From Spirosoma sp. (GTDB lineage: Bacteria; Bacteroidota; Bacteroidia; Cytophagales; Spirosomataceae): a DNA stretch of 64,000 bases. Shown here piece by piece: positions 56,213-64,000 of this stretch (its first letter is position 1; the number at the start of each line of letters is the position of its first letter). The notes beneath the pieces are model-generated. The model searched no databases. It saw nothing but the letters and a program-made list of their open reading frames with translations, and had not been told where the DNA came from. The position numbers and the translations under genes are program-made. The stretch is from the NCBI RefSeq assembly GCF_026391055.1, contig NZ_JAPLET010000030.1, forward strand, positions 1-64,000, in the 5' to 3' direction.

Positions 56213-57244
56213 ATGGCAGAGGGCACAACGAGCCGGTACAAGCGCCTTTTTGAGCTGCGAATACTCCACCACTACTGGCTGGATAACGGCTCTATGTTGT
56301 TCGACATGCTGGATGATGCCGTGAAAAACCGGCGTTTGCTGACCTACGATGTCCGGCAATTCATCAGCCTTACCCCTACCGAATCCACCCAAAAGATGCT
56401 GAAAAAACTGGGCGGTGTCTATCGAACAACGACGCTCGGCTGCGTCATCGCCGTACCCGACGGCACAAAGGTGCCCGCCGATACCCGGTTTGATTTGATC
56501 CTGACCGTACAAAGTCCCGCCTTCTTTCAGTATACAGCCCTAACCCTGCCCAGACAAACAATTCGGGAGTATTACAACCGGTCTAACGACAGCTATGATC
56601 GGTATAAAACTGGCGTACCCGTTCTGTCGAACCTCACCGGTATTCCCCGGACCATCAACGGGGTCAAGTCCTTATTTCTATCGAAAGAAATCCCTACTCT
56701 GGCGGCCAGCGCAAATGCTAACGTGGAATCACTGGCGCGGTCGGGGGCAAAGTTACTGCAGCTAACGAGCAGTCAGCCGGATGCCAACACCCAGCAACTG
56801 GCGGCTCAGGCCAACACCCAGCCGGTCTATGTGCATCAGGACGATGTACCACTCATCAATGCCCCCCCGGCCCTGGATGGGTTTCCGCCAACCGGGCTAC
56901 GCGGAATCCAGTTGGCCGGCGAAATTCCCGATAACGTATATACTCTCGTTAGCATCGCAGCCGAACGGCCCGGCGATGGTGATTTTAGTTGTGTCGCGAA
57001 TGGAATTCCCAAAGCTATTCCGCCCGTTTTCGAGATCCGGTTCAAAAACCGGTCTACAATCTGGCAATACATCGACAAACGCACGGGCGACCTACTCTCC
57101 ACGGAGCCGGACCCGCTCCCGCTGACCCTGTTCAGCCCGGACAACAACACCAAACTCAAGCCCTCACCCGATTACGTACAACTTACCGTTGACGCCAACA
57201 ACCCCGAAAAAATCACGGGACTGTTTTCGAAAATTCTAAAATAA
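56213..57244 (+). CDS. Unassigned eCIS-cluster protein between cap and sheath
   Basis: 343 aa, no signal peptide or membrane segment. It begins TTSRYKRLFELRILHHYWLD, contains a possible beta-sandwich (~90-130, FDLILTVQSPAFFQYTALTL), a Gln/Ala-rich linker (~185-215) and ends PDYVQLTVDANNPEKITGLF. I recognise no Pvc/Afp counterpart. Its position directly behind the cap gene, with 1 bp between, suggests a structural part at the distal end of the particle, for example a second cap or cap-adaptor protein as described in AlgoCIS; this is inference only. Confidence 0.7.
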   Translation: MAEGTTSRYKRLFELRILHHYWLDNGSMLFDMLDDAVKNRRLLTYDVRQFISLTPTESTQKMLKKLGGVYRTTTLGCVIAVPDGTKVPADTRFDLILTVQSPAFFQYTALTLPRQTIREYYNRSNDSYDRYKTGVPVLSNLTGIPRTINGVKSLFLSKEIPTLAASANANVESLARSGAKLLQLTSSQPDANTQQLAAQANTQPVYVHQDDVPLINAPPALDGFPPTGLRGIQLAGEIPDNVYTLVSIAAERPGDGDFSCVANGIPKAIPPVFEIRFKNRSTIWQYIDKRTGDLLSTEPDPLPLTLFSPDNNTKLKPSPDYVQLTVDANNPEKITGLFSKILK

Positions 57245-57276
57245 CCGTCTCATTCCTAACAAGTAACACACAAACC

Positions 57277-59280
57277 ATGGCAGCATCGTATAACACGCCG
57301 GGGGTATATGTCGAGGAAATCCCCAAGTTTCCGCCTTCAATAGCCGCTGTAGAAACCGCCATACCCGCTTTTATAGGGTACACAGAAAAGGCCGAACAGA
57401 ACGGAGAATCGTTGTTCAATAAGCCAAAACGGATCGAATCCATCGCCGAATACGAAGCCATCTTTGGTACTGGACCTTCTCAGAATGTGACGGTTACGCT
57501 GGATACCAACAACCAGTTTTTGAAAGCCGAAACCAACGCAAAACTGTACTTATACGATAGCCTGCGGCTGTTTTATGCCAATGGTGGAGGAAAATGCTAC
57601 ATTATTTCGGCAGGGAAATACCCGGCTAACGTAGCTTCTGCCGATCTGGAAGCGGCCCTGCTGTTGCTGGAGCAGGAAGATGAGCCAACCATTATTCTGT
57701 CGCCCGATTCTGTTTCGGATGCAGCCAATGGCCCCTACAAATTCCAGACACAGGCGCTGGCTCAGTGTAATAAACTCAAGGATCGGTTTACCCTCTGCGA
57801 TCTGACCCGGTCTACGGATACCGATGCCTTTGCCGTGACGGTTGAGGATTTTCGGGATAAAATCGGAATCAATTACCTCAAATACGGCGCGGCTTACGGT
57901 CCCTGGATTCAGGCCAACCTACCCCGAACGCTGCTGCGCCGTAATCTTACCCTGAAACGAGCGGTAACGAATAACCCCATAAAGTTGAGCGAGCTGACAA
58001 CCGACACGGACATTTTGACGCTACTTACCAATCTAAATGATGTCGAGAAGGCAGTGGATACACTGCCTTCTAGTGAACAGGACATTACGAGTTCGGCAGA
58101 TATATCCCTTGAAAGCTTTAAGACTGCTGCGCTGAATAACTATAAAGCCCTGCCCGACAATGCCAACAAAGCAGATATTGAGACTAAACTGGGAGCTATC
58201 ACAACCATTACAGTCAAATTGCTTGCCAACATTCAGGATCGTTATACAGCAGCTCCCATAGCGACGGATAGCCTGTTTAAGTTGCGAACCGACATTGACA
58301 AATTCCTGGCCAAGTCGACCGCAAAGACCGATCTGACCCTAGTAGCCAAACATCACAAACACCTGAGTGCCCTTCTCCCTGCCACCGATGCGATAAACGT
58401 GCTCACCCCCGGGGTTGAGCTAGACAAAGCCGCCAAATTACTGGGTTTCGCCGATGGAGTGGCCTTACTTGCCGCTGCCGACCCCGCTGATGTTGCTGCG
58501 GCTTACGCGAGTGCTGATACGGCTAAAAAAAGGGGAACCGTAGCCTTAAATCCGGCTTTAGCAGCCGCCAATGAGGCCATTACGTTTTTCCGTTTTCTGA
58601 GCAACACCCAGAAAAACTACGAAAAAACCCTCAACGATGCGCTGATGGCTTCCTTTGGCACGTACAAAGACCTGGTAACCAAAGCCACCGAAGCCTTCAA
58701 CCTGCTGCCCCCTTCGGGCGCTATTGCGGGCGTTTACGCCACCACCGACCGCGACCGGGGCGTCTGGAAAGCACCCGCCAACGTGAGCCTGAATGCGGTC
58801 GTTGGCCCCGGCGTCAAAATTTCGCAGGAACAGCAGGGCGAGTACAACGTGGATGTCAACTCGGGCAAGTCGATCAATATCATCCGCGCATTTACGGGAA
58901 AAGGAACGCTGGTTTGGGGTGCCCGCACGCTGGCCGGCAACGACAACGAGTGGCGCTACGTGCCCGTCAGGCGGTTTTTTAACTTCGTAGAGGAGTCCGT
59001 AAAAAAAGCCAGTGAGCAGTTTGTGTTCGAGCCTAACGACGCCAACACCTGGGTAAAGGTTCAGGCTATGATCGAGAACTTCCTCAACACGCTCTGGCGG
59101 CAGGGCGCTTTGCAGGGCATCAAACCCGAACACGCATTTTACGTAGCGGTGGGCCTGGGCAAAACCATGACCCCGCTCGACATTCTGGAAGGACGCATGA
59201 TCATTGAGATCGGCATGGCTGCCGTTCGCCCCGCCGAATTCATCATTCTCAAGTTCTCGCACAAAATGGCCGAGTCCTGA
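57277..59280 (+). CDS. eCIS contractile sheath protein with large insertion
   Basis: 667 aa. The N-terminus SYNTPGVYVEEIPKFPPSI is the classic tail-sheath start, and the C-terminal domain (~510-665: GTLVWGARTLAGNDNEWRYV, VPVRRFFNFVEESVKKA, FVFEPNDANTWVKV) is the conserved sheath core. The sheath contracts to drive the tube into a target membrane. Sheaths of this kind are usually nearer 350-500 aa. The excess is a helical, Ala/Thr/Asp-rich middle part (~225-450) that lacks sheath motifs and probably forms a surface-exposed domain. One sheath gene is seen in the window; others could follow. Confidence 0.92.
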   Translation: MAASYNTPGVYVEEIPKFPPSIAAVETAIPAFIGYTEKAEQNGESLFNKPKRIESIAEYEAIFGTGPSQNVTVTLDTNNQFLKAETNAKLYLYDSLRLFYANGGGKCYIISAGKYPANVASADLEAALLLLEQEDEPTIILSPDSVSDAANGPYKFQTQALAQCNKLKDRFTLCDLTRSTDTDAFAVTVEDFRDKIGINYLKYGAAYGPWIQANLPRTLLRRNLTLKRAVTNNPIKLSELTTDTDILTLLTNLNDVEKAVDTLPSSEQDITSSADISLESFKTAALNNYKALPDNANKADIETKLGAITTITVKLLANIQDRYTAAPIATDSLFKLRTDIDKFLAKSTAKTDLTLVAKHHKHLSALLPATDAINVLTPGVELDKAAKLLGFADGVALLAAADPADVAAAYASADTAKKRGTVALNPALAAANEAITFFRFLSNTQKNYEKTLNDALMASFGTYKDLVTKATEAFNLLPPSGAIAGVYATTDRDRGVWKAPANVSLNAVVGPGVKISQEQQGEYNVDVNSGKSINIIRAFTGKGTLVWGARTLAGNDNEWRYVPVRRFFNFVEESVKKASEQFVFEPNDANTWVKVQAMIENFLNTLWRQGALQGIKPEHAFYVAVGLGKTMTPLDILEGRMIIEIGMAAVRPAEFIILKFSHKMAES

Positions 59281-59345
59281 CGGGTGGCTTTCGTGTCTGC
59301 TTCTCATTCAACTTATACGTTCACCTTTTTACTGGCTAAACCAAC

Positions 59346-59783
59346 ATGGCACAGGAATATCCATTACCCCGTTTTCACTTTCAGGTCGACTGGGGTGGCG
59401 CAAAAATCAGTTTTACCGAAGTTACCGGCCTCGATATGCAGGTGGAGGTCATCGAATACCGGCACAGCGACAGCAAGGATTTCAACAAAATCAAAATGCC
59501 GGGGATGCGCAAATTTAACAACCTCACCATGAAACGCGGCAAATTCGAAGGCGACTTCGACTACAACAACTGGCTCGATGAGATCGCCAACGAGCGGGTC
59601 AATGGTCGGCGCGACGTGGTAATCCGCTTACTGAACGAAAAGCACGTTCCGGTGGCAGCCTGGTCGGCAACGCGCTGTTTCCCCGTCAAAGTAACGGCCC
59701 CGGACCTCAAATCGGATGCTAACGAGATTGCCGTGGAAACCATCGAAATCGCGCATGAAGGGCTCAAACTGATGAAGATATAA
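59346..59783 (+). CDS. eCIS inner tube protein 1 (gp19-like)
   Basis: 145 aa. T4 gp19/Hcp-like tube family: PLPRFHFQVDWGG, FTEVTGLDMQVEVIEYRHSD (~20-40), KIKMPGMRKFNNLTMKRG (~48-66) and the end AVETIEIAHEGLKL. It would form the hexameric rings of the inner tube inside the sheath. It follows the sheath by 65 bp and is paralogous to the next gene. Confidence 0.92.
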   Translation: MAQEYPLPRFHFQVDWGGAKISFTEVTGLDMQVEVIEYRHSDSKDFNKIKMPGMRKFNNLTMKRGKFEGDFDYNNWLDEIANERVNGRRDVVIRLLNEKHVPVAAWSATRCFPVKVTAPDLKSDANEIAVETIEIAHEGLKLMKI

Positions 59784-59795
59784 CGCGCCGGGAGT

Positions 59796-60233
59796 ATGGT
59801 CGATTACTATCCGCCCTGGGGGTTCTACTACAAAGTGGAGTTCAGTTCGGTCAAGAATAAGAATGACATCCGGTTTCAGTCCGTGTCGGGCTTATCGGTC
59901 GAATACGACATGGAGGAGTTCAAGGAAGGGGGCGAAAACCGATTCACCCACAAGCTCCCCGTCCGGACCAAGTACACCGACCTCGTGCTGAAACGCGGTA
60001 TGCTCACCGATTCGGACGTGACGCAGTGGTTCACGGCGGCTTTCCGCGACCGCGAGTTCAGCCCGAAAGACATCAGCGTGATTCTGATGAACGAGAAAAG
60101 TGAACCGCTGCGTACCTGGAACATCGTTCACGCCATCCCGAAAAAATGGACCGTGTCCGATCTGAACGCCAACGACAACACCATAGTGGTCGAAACGCTC
60201 GAACTGATGTACCAGTATTTCACCGTTAAGTAG
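59796..60233 (+). CDS. eCIS inner tube protein 2 (gp19-like)
   Basis: 145 aa, same family and length as the previous gene but diverged: YYPPWGFYYKVEFSSV, FQSVSGLSVEYDMEEFKEGG, KYTDLVLKRGMLTDSD, ending TIVVETLELMYQYFTV. In eCIS a second tube paralogue usually forms the first ring above the baseplate (tube initiator), while the other builds the tube. Which does which here is inferred by analogy only. Confidence 0.92.
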   Translation: MVDYYPPWGFYYKVEFSSVKNKNDIRFQSVSGLSVEYDMEEFKEGGENRFTHKLPVRTKYTDLVLKRGMLTDSDVTQWFTAAFRDREFSPKDISVILMNEKSEPLRTWNIVHAIPKKWTVSDLNANDNTIVVETLELMYQYFTVK

Positions 60234-60256
60234 CCCGTATTTAAACCGCCCCAGCG

Positions 60257-60439
60257 ATGCCTATTGAAATCAGAGAACTCCACATCCGGGTCACGGTCAA
60301 TGCACCGGCAGGCGGGGGAAGTGCGCCATCGCCGTCGGCTCCCCCAGCGGGCGGGGGCGGCTCTGCGGATAAAGAAGCCCTTGTGGCTGAATGCGTTGAA
60401 CAGGTTTTACAGATCCTTCGGGAAAAACAGGAACGCTGA
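60257..60439 (+). CDS. DUF5908 small eCIS protein
   Basis: 60 aa: the start PIEIRELHIRVTVN and the charged, helical end (EALVAECVEQVLQILREKQ) match the DUF5908 family found in Bacteroidota injection-system clusters; the middle is a Gly/Ser/Pro linker. Function unknown. Its stop overlaps the next start (TGATG at 60437-60441), so translation is probably coupled. Confidence 0.85.
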   Translation: MPIEIRELHIRVTVNAPAGGGSAPSPSAPPAGGGGSADKEALVAECVEQVLQILREKQER

Positions 60440-61149
60440 TGGCTACGGGAAAACTGGAGAAAATGCTCATCCTGGGCTTCAAAGATTCGAAAGAGGCCGA
60501 AAACGGCGGCAAAGCCGAAGCGAAGGCAAACGAAGCCTATTTCGAAGCACTCATCAATCCGGAAACCTACACCCTCGACTACAAGCTCAAGTTTTCGGAG
60601 TCGGGGCAGGGCCAGGGAACGAGTGGCAAACAGTTGAAATATGAGTATACCGAACCCGAAGAGATCACCTTTGAATTCCTCTTCGACAATACCGGCATTA
60701 TTGACGATAAACCGCGCGAAAACATCGCCGACGACATCAAGCGGTTTAAAAAGGTCCTTATCGAATACAAGGGCGATTCGCACGAGCCGCGTCATTTTAA
60801 GCTGGTCTGGGGCGAAAACTCTATTTTCAAAGGCCGAGTCACGGAGTTGAGCATCACGTACAAGCTGTTCAATCCCGATGGTAGCCCCATCCGGGCGGTG
60901 GCCAAAGTGAAGTTCAAAAGCAGCATCGAAGAGCTGAAACGGGCGGCCAAAGAGAACAAAAGCTCACCCGACCTGACGCACATTCGGCTGGTGAAAGCCG
61001 GGGATACACTGCCGCTGATGTGCCAGCGGATTTACGGCGACGCCCGCTATTATTTACAGATAGCGGCCCTCAACGGCCTTACCAATTTCCGGCGACTGGT
61101 TCCGGGTACGGAGCTTGTGTTTCCGCCCATTGACAAAACGACTAACTGA
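60439..61149 (+). CDS. eCIS LysM baseplate/hub protein (Pvc7/Afp7-like)
   Basis: 236 aa. The N-terminal domain (~1-160: INPETYTLDYKLKFSESG, ITFEFLFDNTG) is the conserved part of this eCIS family. A C-terminal LysM-type module (~175-232: RLVKAGDTLPLMCQRIYGDARYYLQI, ending GTELVFPP, split here) resembles phage gp53/LysM baseplate proteins. It would link tube and spike in the baseplate. The spike gene starts 8 bp downstream. Confidence 0.9.
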   Translation: MATGKLEKMLILGFKDSKEAENGGKAEAKANEAYFEALINPETYTLDYKLKFSESGQGQGTSGKQLKYEYTEPEEITFEFLFDNTGIIDDKPRENIADDIKRFKKVLIEYKGDSHEPRHFKLVWGENSIFKGRVTELSITYKLFNPDGSPIRAVAKVKFKSSIEELKRAAKENKSSPDLTHIRLVKAGDTLPLMCQRIYGDARYYLQIAALNGLTNFRRLVPGTELVFPPIDKTTN

Positions 61150-61157
61150 ATCGACAC

Positions 61158-62930
61158 GTGGTCAACAACGCTTCGGCTATTCCAACCCCGGCAACTCCGG
61201 ATGTGTGCACGGCAAAAGTGCTGGTCGACGGTACCGAACTGCCCGGTACGGTCAACATCAGTTCCATTGTGGTGGTGCGGGATCTGAACCGGATTCCGTG
61301 GGCCACGCTGCACATTCAGGATGGCGAGGCTTCGACGGGGAAGTTTGCGGTAGGGAATGAAGCCTATTTCGTTCCGGGGAAAAAAATCGAGATCAAACTC
61401 GGCTACCGCTCGCAGGAGTCGACGGTATTTAAAGGGATCGTTATTAAATACAGCATCAAGATTCGGAAGAGCGGCAGTTTTCTGCTGGTCGAATGTCGGC
61501 ACGAAGCCGTAAAAATGACGTCCGGCCTGAAAAACCGCTATTACGAAGACAAGAAAGACAGCGACATTCTGGAGGAGATCATCGGGCGTTACGGACTCAC
61601 CAAAGACGTAACGGCTACCCGGCCCACCCTGCGCGAAGTAGTGCAGTACGAAGCTACCGACTGGGATTTTGCTCTCTGCCGGGCCGAGGCCAACGGCCTG
61701 CTGGTGATGGTAGAAGACGATAAGCTGAAGATTACCAAACCCAATATGGGCCAAAGCGCCATCCTGAATCTGGCTTTTGGCTCCACTATCCTCGAACTGG
61801 ACGCCGAAATTGACGCCCGGTTGCAAAGTCCCGGTATCAAAGCCCATAGCTGGAACGCTACCGACCAGGAGGTTATTGAAGCCGAAGCCGCCGAACCCAC
61901 CACCACCAATACCGGCAACCTCAGCCCGGCAACCTTATCCGAAACACTGAGCGGTGGAGCGCACGAGCTTCGGCATGGCGGCAAACTCTCGACGGCAGAA
62001 CTACAGGCCTGGGCCGATGGCCGACTCCTCCGCGAGCGGCTGGCCAAAGTGCGGGGCCGCGCCCGCTTTCAGGGATCGGCGGATGTGCTGCCGGGGAAAG
62101 TCATCGAACTCGGCGGAATCGGCGACCGGCTACAGGGCAAGGTGCTGGTGGCCGGGGTACGGCATCAGTTTGCAGGCGGCAACTGGGAAACCGACGTGCA
62201 GTTTGGCCTCAGCCCGGAACCCTTCGTCCAGGCCTACAACCTGCGCCCGCTGCCCGCTGCGGGGCTGATACCCGCCGTGAGTGGCCTGCAAGTTGGGGTA
62301 GTCACGAAGCTGGAAGGCGACCCCGACGGCGAAGACCGCATAAAGGTAAGATTGCCGCTCATCAGCGCGCAGGAAGAAGGCAGTTGGGCGCGCATTGCCA
62401 CCCTCGATGCGGGCAAAGAACGCGGCACCTACTTCCGCCCGGAAATTGGCGATGAGGTAATCATCGGGTTTCTGCACGACGACCCCCGCCATCCGGTGGT
62501 GCTGGGCATGTGCCACAGCAGCAGCAAACCGGCACCCAAACCCCCGTCCGACAACAACCACGAAAAAGGGTACGTATCGCGGGAGAAGATGAAAATGACC
62601 TTCGATGATGAGAAGAAGATCATGGCTTTCGAAACGCCGGGCGGCAATAAGATTATCCTCTCGGAAGACGAGAAAGGCATCACCTTCAGCGATCAGAACG
62701 GCAACAAGATCATCATGAACGACAAAGGCATTTCCATTGAAAGCAGCAAAGACATGACCATGAAAGTGACCAAAGATATTACCGTCGAAGGCGTGAACAT
62801 CGACATCAAAGCGCAGTCGGCCCTGAAAGCGCAAGGCACCGGCAGCGCCGAACTGTCGTCCGGAGCCAGCACCACCGTAAAAGGTGGCGGCACCACCGTC
62901 ATTCAGGGGGGCGTCGTGCAGATCAATTAG
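61158..62930 (+). CDS. eCIS spike protein (VgrG/gp27-gp5-like, Pvc8/Afp8)
   Basis: 590 aa from a GTG at 61158, 8 bp after the previous gene. Residues ~20-370 form the gp27-like hub (LHIQDGEASTGKFAVGNEAY, VRGRARFQGSADVLPGKVIE). An OB-fold follows (~375-460: GVVTKLEGDPDGEDRIKVRL, WARIATLDAG, GDEVIIGFLHDDPRHPVVLG). The end is a gp5-like beta-helix needle with short repeats (ITFSDQNGNKIIMNDKGI). It trimerises as the spike under the baseplate. No C-terminal effector extension is present. Confidence 0.93.
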   Translation: MVNNASAIPTPATPDVCTAKVLVDGTELPGTVNISSIVVVRDLNRIPWATLHIQDGEASTGKFAVGNEAYFVPGKKIEIKLGYRSQESTVFKGIVIKYSIKIRKSGSFLLVECRHEAVKMTSGLKNRYYEDKKDSDILEEIIGRYGLTKDVTATRPTLREVVQYEATDWDFALCRAEANGLLVMVEDDKLKITKPNMGQSAILNLAFGSTILELDAEIDARLQSPGIKAHSWNATDQEVIEAEAAEPTTTNTGNLSPATLSETLSGGAHELRHGGKLSTAELQAWADGRLLRERLAKVRGRARFQGSADVLPGKVIELGGIGDRLQGKVLVAGVRHQFAGGNWETDVQFGLSPEPFVQAYNLRPLPAAGLIPAVSGLQVGVVTKLEGDPDGEDRIKVRLPLISAQEEGSWARIATLDAGKERGTYFRPEIGDEVIIGFLHDDPRHPVVLGMCHSSSKPAPKPPSDNNHEKGYVSREKMKMTFDDEKKIMAFETPGGNKIILSEDEKGITFSDQNGNKIIMNDKGISIESSKDMTMKVTKDITVEGVNIDIKAQSALKAQGTGSAELSSGASTTVKGGGTTVIQGGVVQIN

Positions 62931-63015
62931 TTAGTGGTTATTGAGTTAATCAAAAGGTTACCAAATAATAACCCATTAACCCCTTAGTCATTAACCATTA
63001 ACCCTTAACCAAGAC
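62931..63015. repeat. TTAACC-rich intergenic sequence before the PAAR gene
   Basis: The only sizeable gap in this tightly packed cluster so far. It holds repeated ATTAACC/TTAACC words and the partly complementary GGTTATTGAGTTAAT, similar in style to the repeat after sufD. It may be an attenuator or a small dispersed element. Confidence 0.45.
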
Positions 63016-63285
63016 ATGCTTCCAGCCGCACGCGTTAGCGACCTTATTGTCAGTTCTGCCACGGTTGGCGTACCCACGCCCATCATTCCGCCGGGCACCC
63101 CGAACGTGTTCATCGGGAAACTGCCGGCCGCCCGTATGGGCGACACCTGCGGAGTCGACGCGATCATCAAAGGATCGGCAACGGTGTTCATTGGCGGATT
63201 GCCAGCCGCCCGCATCAGTGATCTGACCGCAGCGGGTGGTGCCATAATGCCCCCCGGTTGCCCAACGGTACTCATTGGCGGGTAA
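63016..63285 (+). CDS. eCIS PAAR tip protein (Pvc10/Afp10-like)
   Basis: 89 aa. A PAAR-repeat protein with LPAARVSD-type motifs three times (LPAARVSD near residue 2, LPAARMGD ~37, LPAARISD ~60) separated by Gly/Pro-rich turns. PAAR proteins form the sharp, metal-bound tip on the VgrG/spike trimer. Its place right after the spike gene fits this role. Confidence 0.93.
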   Translation: MLPAARVSDLIVSSATVGVPTPIIPPGTPNVFIGKLPAARMGDTCGVDAIIKGSATVFIGGLPAARISDLTAAGGAIMPPGCPTVLIGG

Positions 63286-63316
63286 GTAAACGTAACCATT
63301 ACCAACAGCATAGGGT

Positions 63317-63760
63317 ATGAATCTGACATTTCTTGGGCGCGGCTGGTCCTTTCCACCCACCTTCAACCTGGCAATCAACGGCGTAGAGATGCGGGAGCAG
63401 GAAGACGACATCGCGTCCAGCCTGGAAATCCTGCTGACCACCATGCCGGGTGAGCGGGTGATGCTGCCCGACTTCGGCTGCAACATGGCCGAGCTGATTT
63501 TCGAGAACCTGGATACGACGACCAAGACCCTGCTGGCCGATAAAATAGAGTCGGCCATCCTGTATTACGAGCCGCGTATCGACCTGGAAAAAGTGACTCT
63601 GAACACAGCCCGCGAACTGGAAGGGGTAGTGCTGATCGAGATCACCTACCGGGTGCGGGCCACCAACTCCCGGTTCAACTTTGTATTCCCTTTCTATAAA
63701 CAGGAGGGCACCGATATCAACCTGACCACCACGCTTAACGTGTTGCCAGACAGCAACTAA
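63317..63760 (+). CDS. eCIS baseplate wedge protein (gp25/Pvc9-like)
   Basis: 147 aa. gp25/lysozyme-like family: DIASSLEILLTTMPGERVMLPDFGCN (split here; ~35-60) is the family hallmark, with ILYYEPRIDLEKV (~90) following. It sits in the baseplate wedge and links it to the sheath. It follows PAAR by 31 bp. Confidence 0.92.
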   Translation: MNLTFLGRGWSFPPTFNLAINGVEMREQEDDIASSLEILLTTMPGERVMLPDFGCNMAELIFENLDTTTKTLLADKIESAILYYEPRIDLEKVTLNTARELEGVVLIEITYRVRATNSRFNFVFPFYKQEGTDINLTTTLNVLPDSN

Positions 63761-63772
63761 GCCATAACCTGT

Positions 63773-64000
63773 ATGGACTGTACCCAGAACATCGACCCGT
63801 TAAAACTCGTCCGCGAAGGAACCAGCCGGAAACAGCGCAACAGCCCCGCGCTCGACCCTACCTACGCGCCGGTGAACGAGCGCCCCCCCGCGCACGGAAT
63901 GGTGTTCGCCCAGGCCTATGCCCAATACCTTAACTACTACAACAGCAACAACGAAATTACCGACAATTGGCAGCCGTTCTTTTCGAAAGACATTTCCGTT
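63773..64000 (+). CDS. eCIS baseplate J-like protein, N-terminus only (cut by window end)
   Basis: Open from the ATG at 63773 to the last base: 76 codons, 12 bp after the gp25 stop. It begins DCTQNIDPLKLVREGTSRKQ and continues ALDPTYAPVNERP, an N-terminus like those of large gp6/J-type (Pvc11) baseplate proteins that follow gp25 in eCIS clusters. The identification rests on position and a short N-terminus, so it is tentative. Confidence 0.65.
   Translation, partial: MDCTQNIDPLKLVREGTSRKQRNSPALDPTYAPVNERPPAHGMVFAQAYAQYLNYYNSNNEITDNWQPFFSKDISV

Noticed and set aside
55558..64000. Type VI secretion system
   Set aside because: No TssB/TssC pair, ClpV, TssJLM membrane complex or Hcp seen; a DUF4255 cap, single-chain sheath, LysM and DUF5908 proteins fit an eCIS better.
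55558..64000. Prophage tail region
   Set aside because: No capsid, portal, terminase, integrase or lysis genes are in the window, and the gene order matches eCIS. The downstream part is unseen, so this is not absolute.

Overview
The window looks like a chromosomal segment of a Cytophagales bacterium (Bacteroidota), most likely Spirosoma or a close relative. Support: a type IX secretion (T9SS) type A C-terminal domain, SprB-like and SdrD-B repeat adhesins, CarboxypepD_reg/TonB-type outer-membrane proteins, an ebo gene set, 7TMR-DISM hybrid kinases, a Bacteroidota-style -7 element (TAnnTTTG) and a near absence of Shine-Dalgarno sequences. The genus is inferred from gene content only.

Region 1 (1-31202) is a run of secreted, repeat-rich surface proteins on the plus strand: the 3' end of a DUF11/CARDB-like protein, two paralogous small secreted proteins on either side of a Ca-binding-type protein, a 1582-aa protein, a beta-propeller protein with five 80-aa repeats, a second propeller protein, and a giant adhesin. 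The giant adhesin (about 4,870 aa if intact) is broken at about 26490 by an apparent 11-bp loss between two near-identical SdrD-B repeats. Several of these proteins end in a short cysteine tail (consensus roughly C-P/S-x-x-C-[YIV]-P-x-x-[VI]-x-K/R) and not in a T9SS type A domain. One paralogue has the T9SS domain while its sister ends in a Cys-containing tail, so the tail may be an alternative sorting or anchoring signal. Three of the genes share upstream DNA motifs, and two of these share a long conserved leader ahead of the signal peptide.

Region 2 (31495-37440) is a SUF Fe-S assembly cluster: sufC, sufD, a phytase-like secreted protein, sufS, sufE, a DUF59 protein and a bacilliredoxin. 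No sufB is present; the adhesin block lies directly upstream of sufC. Region 3 (37442-41672) holds eboC, eboB and eboA on the minus strand, with a DUF4136 lipoprotein and a small beta-barrel on the plus strand between eboB and eboA; eboD-F are absent. Region 4 (41727-54951) is mixed: two large hybrid histidine kinases, two receiver-only regulators, a GRP/RhaT-like sugar transporter, a small possibly truncated lipoprotein, a TonB-receptor-like protein and a SolA-type flavin oxidase.

Region 5 (55558 to the window end) is the start of an extracellular contractile injection system (eCIS; PVC/Afp/AlgoCIS type): cap/terminator (DUF4255), an unassigned 343-aa protein, an unusually large sheath, two tube proteins, DUF5908, a LysM baseplate protein, a VgrG/gp5-like spike, a PAAR tip, gp25 and the start of a baseplate J-like gene that runs off the window. 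Genes are tightly packed in one direction behind a 606-bp AT-rich gap, consistent with one operon. ATPase, tape-measure and toxin genes would be expected beyond base 64000.
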